From Symbiodinium natans (lineage: Eukaryota; Sar; Dinophyceae; Suessiales; Symbiodiniaceae), in assembly GCA_905221605.1 (NCBI GenBank), contig CAJNDS010000015.1, forward strand, positions 1 to 64,000: a stretch of DNA of 64,000 bases, in the 5' to 3' direction. Position 1 is the stretch's first letter. Each line of letters starts with the position of its first letter. The notes beneath the pieces are model-generated. The model had not been told where the DNA came from, searched no databases, and saw only the letters and a list, made by a program, of their open reading frames with translations. Made by a program: the position numbers and the translations under genes. Positions 63,704 to 64,000 of the stretch are shown piece by piece.

Positions 63704-64000
63704 ATGCCCATCTGCCTTGAAGTGGCCCTGTTGAATGGCAAGCGTGCGCAGCTCACTGCTGAACCGGACACCTCCATTGAAAAGCTCAAGAATAAGGCAC
63801 AGCGAATGCTGTGTGTGAACTCAGGCTTTCTGTTGAGCAGTTCCGGAGACATTCTGCAGGGAGCGATGAATGTCAACCAAGCCGGTCTGCAGCACGGAGG
63901 TACGTTGACTCTGCTGATTCGAGAGGTTTGCATCGCAGCATCGCAGCGTGCTTTTGCTGCCGTGCTTGGCGATGGCTCCGTTGTAGCATGGGGGAGTCCC
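63704..64000 (+). CDS. Ubiquitin-like/RCC1-repeat protein, 5' end (partial)
   Basis: Ninety-nine codons open to the window edge without a stop. MPICLEVALLNGKRAQLTAE begins a ubiquitin-like fold: a first beta hairpin, then a helix (TSIEKLKNKAQRMLCV), FLLSSSGDILQGAMNV and GGTLTLLIREV. It is followed by FAAVLGDGSVVAWGSP, the opening of an RCC1-type beta-propeller repeat. Dinoflagellates have many proteins with this order, often labelled HERC-like E3 ligases, but whether this one has a HECT domain cannot be seen. The ATG is the first Met of the domain and lacks an in-frame stop just upstream, so an earlier start or exon is possible. Confidence 0.75.
   Translation, partial: MPICLEVALLNGKRAQLTAEPDTSIEKLKNKAQRMLCVNSGFLLSSSGDILQGAMNVNQAGLQHGGTLTLLIREVCIAASQRAFAAVLGDGSVVAWGSP

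Noticed and set aside
1-64000. tRNA, rRNA or spliced-leader RNA genes
   Set aside because: No cloverleaf with A/B-box-like motifs, rRNA core or full 22-nt leader followed by a GT donor was found by eye.

Overview
The window looks like nuclear DNA of a dinoflagellate, probably a Symbiodiniaceae-type genome. The reasons are: copies of the 3' end of the dinoflagellate spliced leader (TTGGCTCAAG) inside every recognisable LTR; intronless, near-identical paired copies of nuclear housekeeping genes; small exons preceded by AG|G acceptors, one followed by a GC donor; TTTAGGG-type telomere-like tracts; Copia retrotransposons; and the start of a ubiquitin-like/RCC1 protein of a kind abundant in these algae. 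The species cannot be named from the sequence.

Layout. 1-7335 is satellite DNA: a ~0.9 kb purine/pyrimidine-rich tandem duplication, a ~59-bp minisatellite (~39 copies), a ~33-bp minisatellite, palindromic GAATTAATT satellite blocks enclosing a cluster of eight GC-rich hairpins, and a long poly-G tract. 7336-15788 is LTR/Copia element A (identical 176-bp LTRs, TSD CGGGG). 15789-19593 holds simple repeats, a telomere-like tract, a ~118-bp tandem array, a C-rich satellite and an antisense LTR fragment (element D). 19594-30409 is LTR/Copia element B (TSD CCAAC) with a decayed gag-pol, unexplained GC-rich ORFs between protease and integrase, and a methyltransferase-like 3' domain. 32468-43033 is element C (TSD TTAAG), a 10.6-kb LTR element with no recognisable gag or pol. 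43034-50366 contains satellite remnants and what seems to be a multi-exon host gene of unknown function. 50408-55919 carries two copies of the mitochondrial succinate dehydrogenase flavoprotein gene and two copies of ribosomal protein eL33 (RPL35A). 55920-63703 is mostly non-coding with scattered repeats, one possible exon and a hairpin element. 63704-64000 is the 5' end of a ubiquitin-like/RCC1 gene cut by the window edge.

The three complete LTR elements form a natural group. Each begins TG and ends CA, each has the same primer-binding site TGGTAGCGGAGC directly after the 5' LTR, each has a 5-bp target duplication, each sits in or beside a G/C homopolymer run, and each LTR holds the end of the spliced leader. 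Each is also strewn, on its sense strand only, with one private tetranucleotide: ACTG in A, CTTG (patchily) in B, ATTG in C and in antisense fragment D. The spliced-leader motif in the LTRs and the element-specific tetranucleotides are the two signals here most likely to be undescribed.

Limits: motif counts and alignments were done by eye on parts of the sequence; intron-exon calls are tentative; no database comparison was possible.
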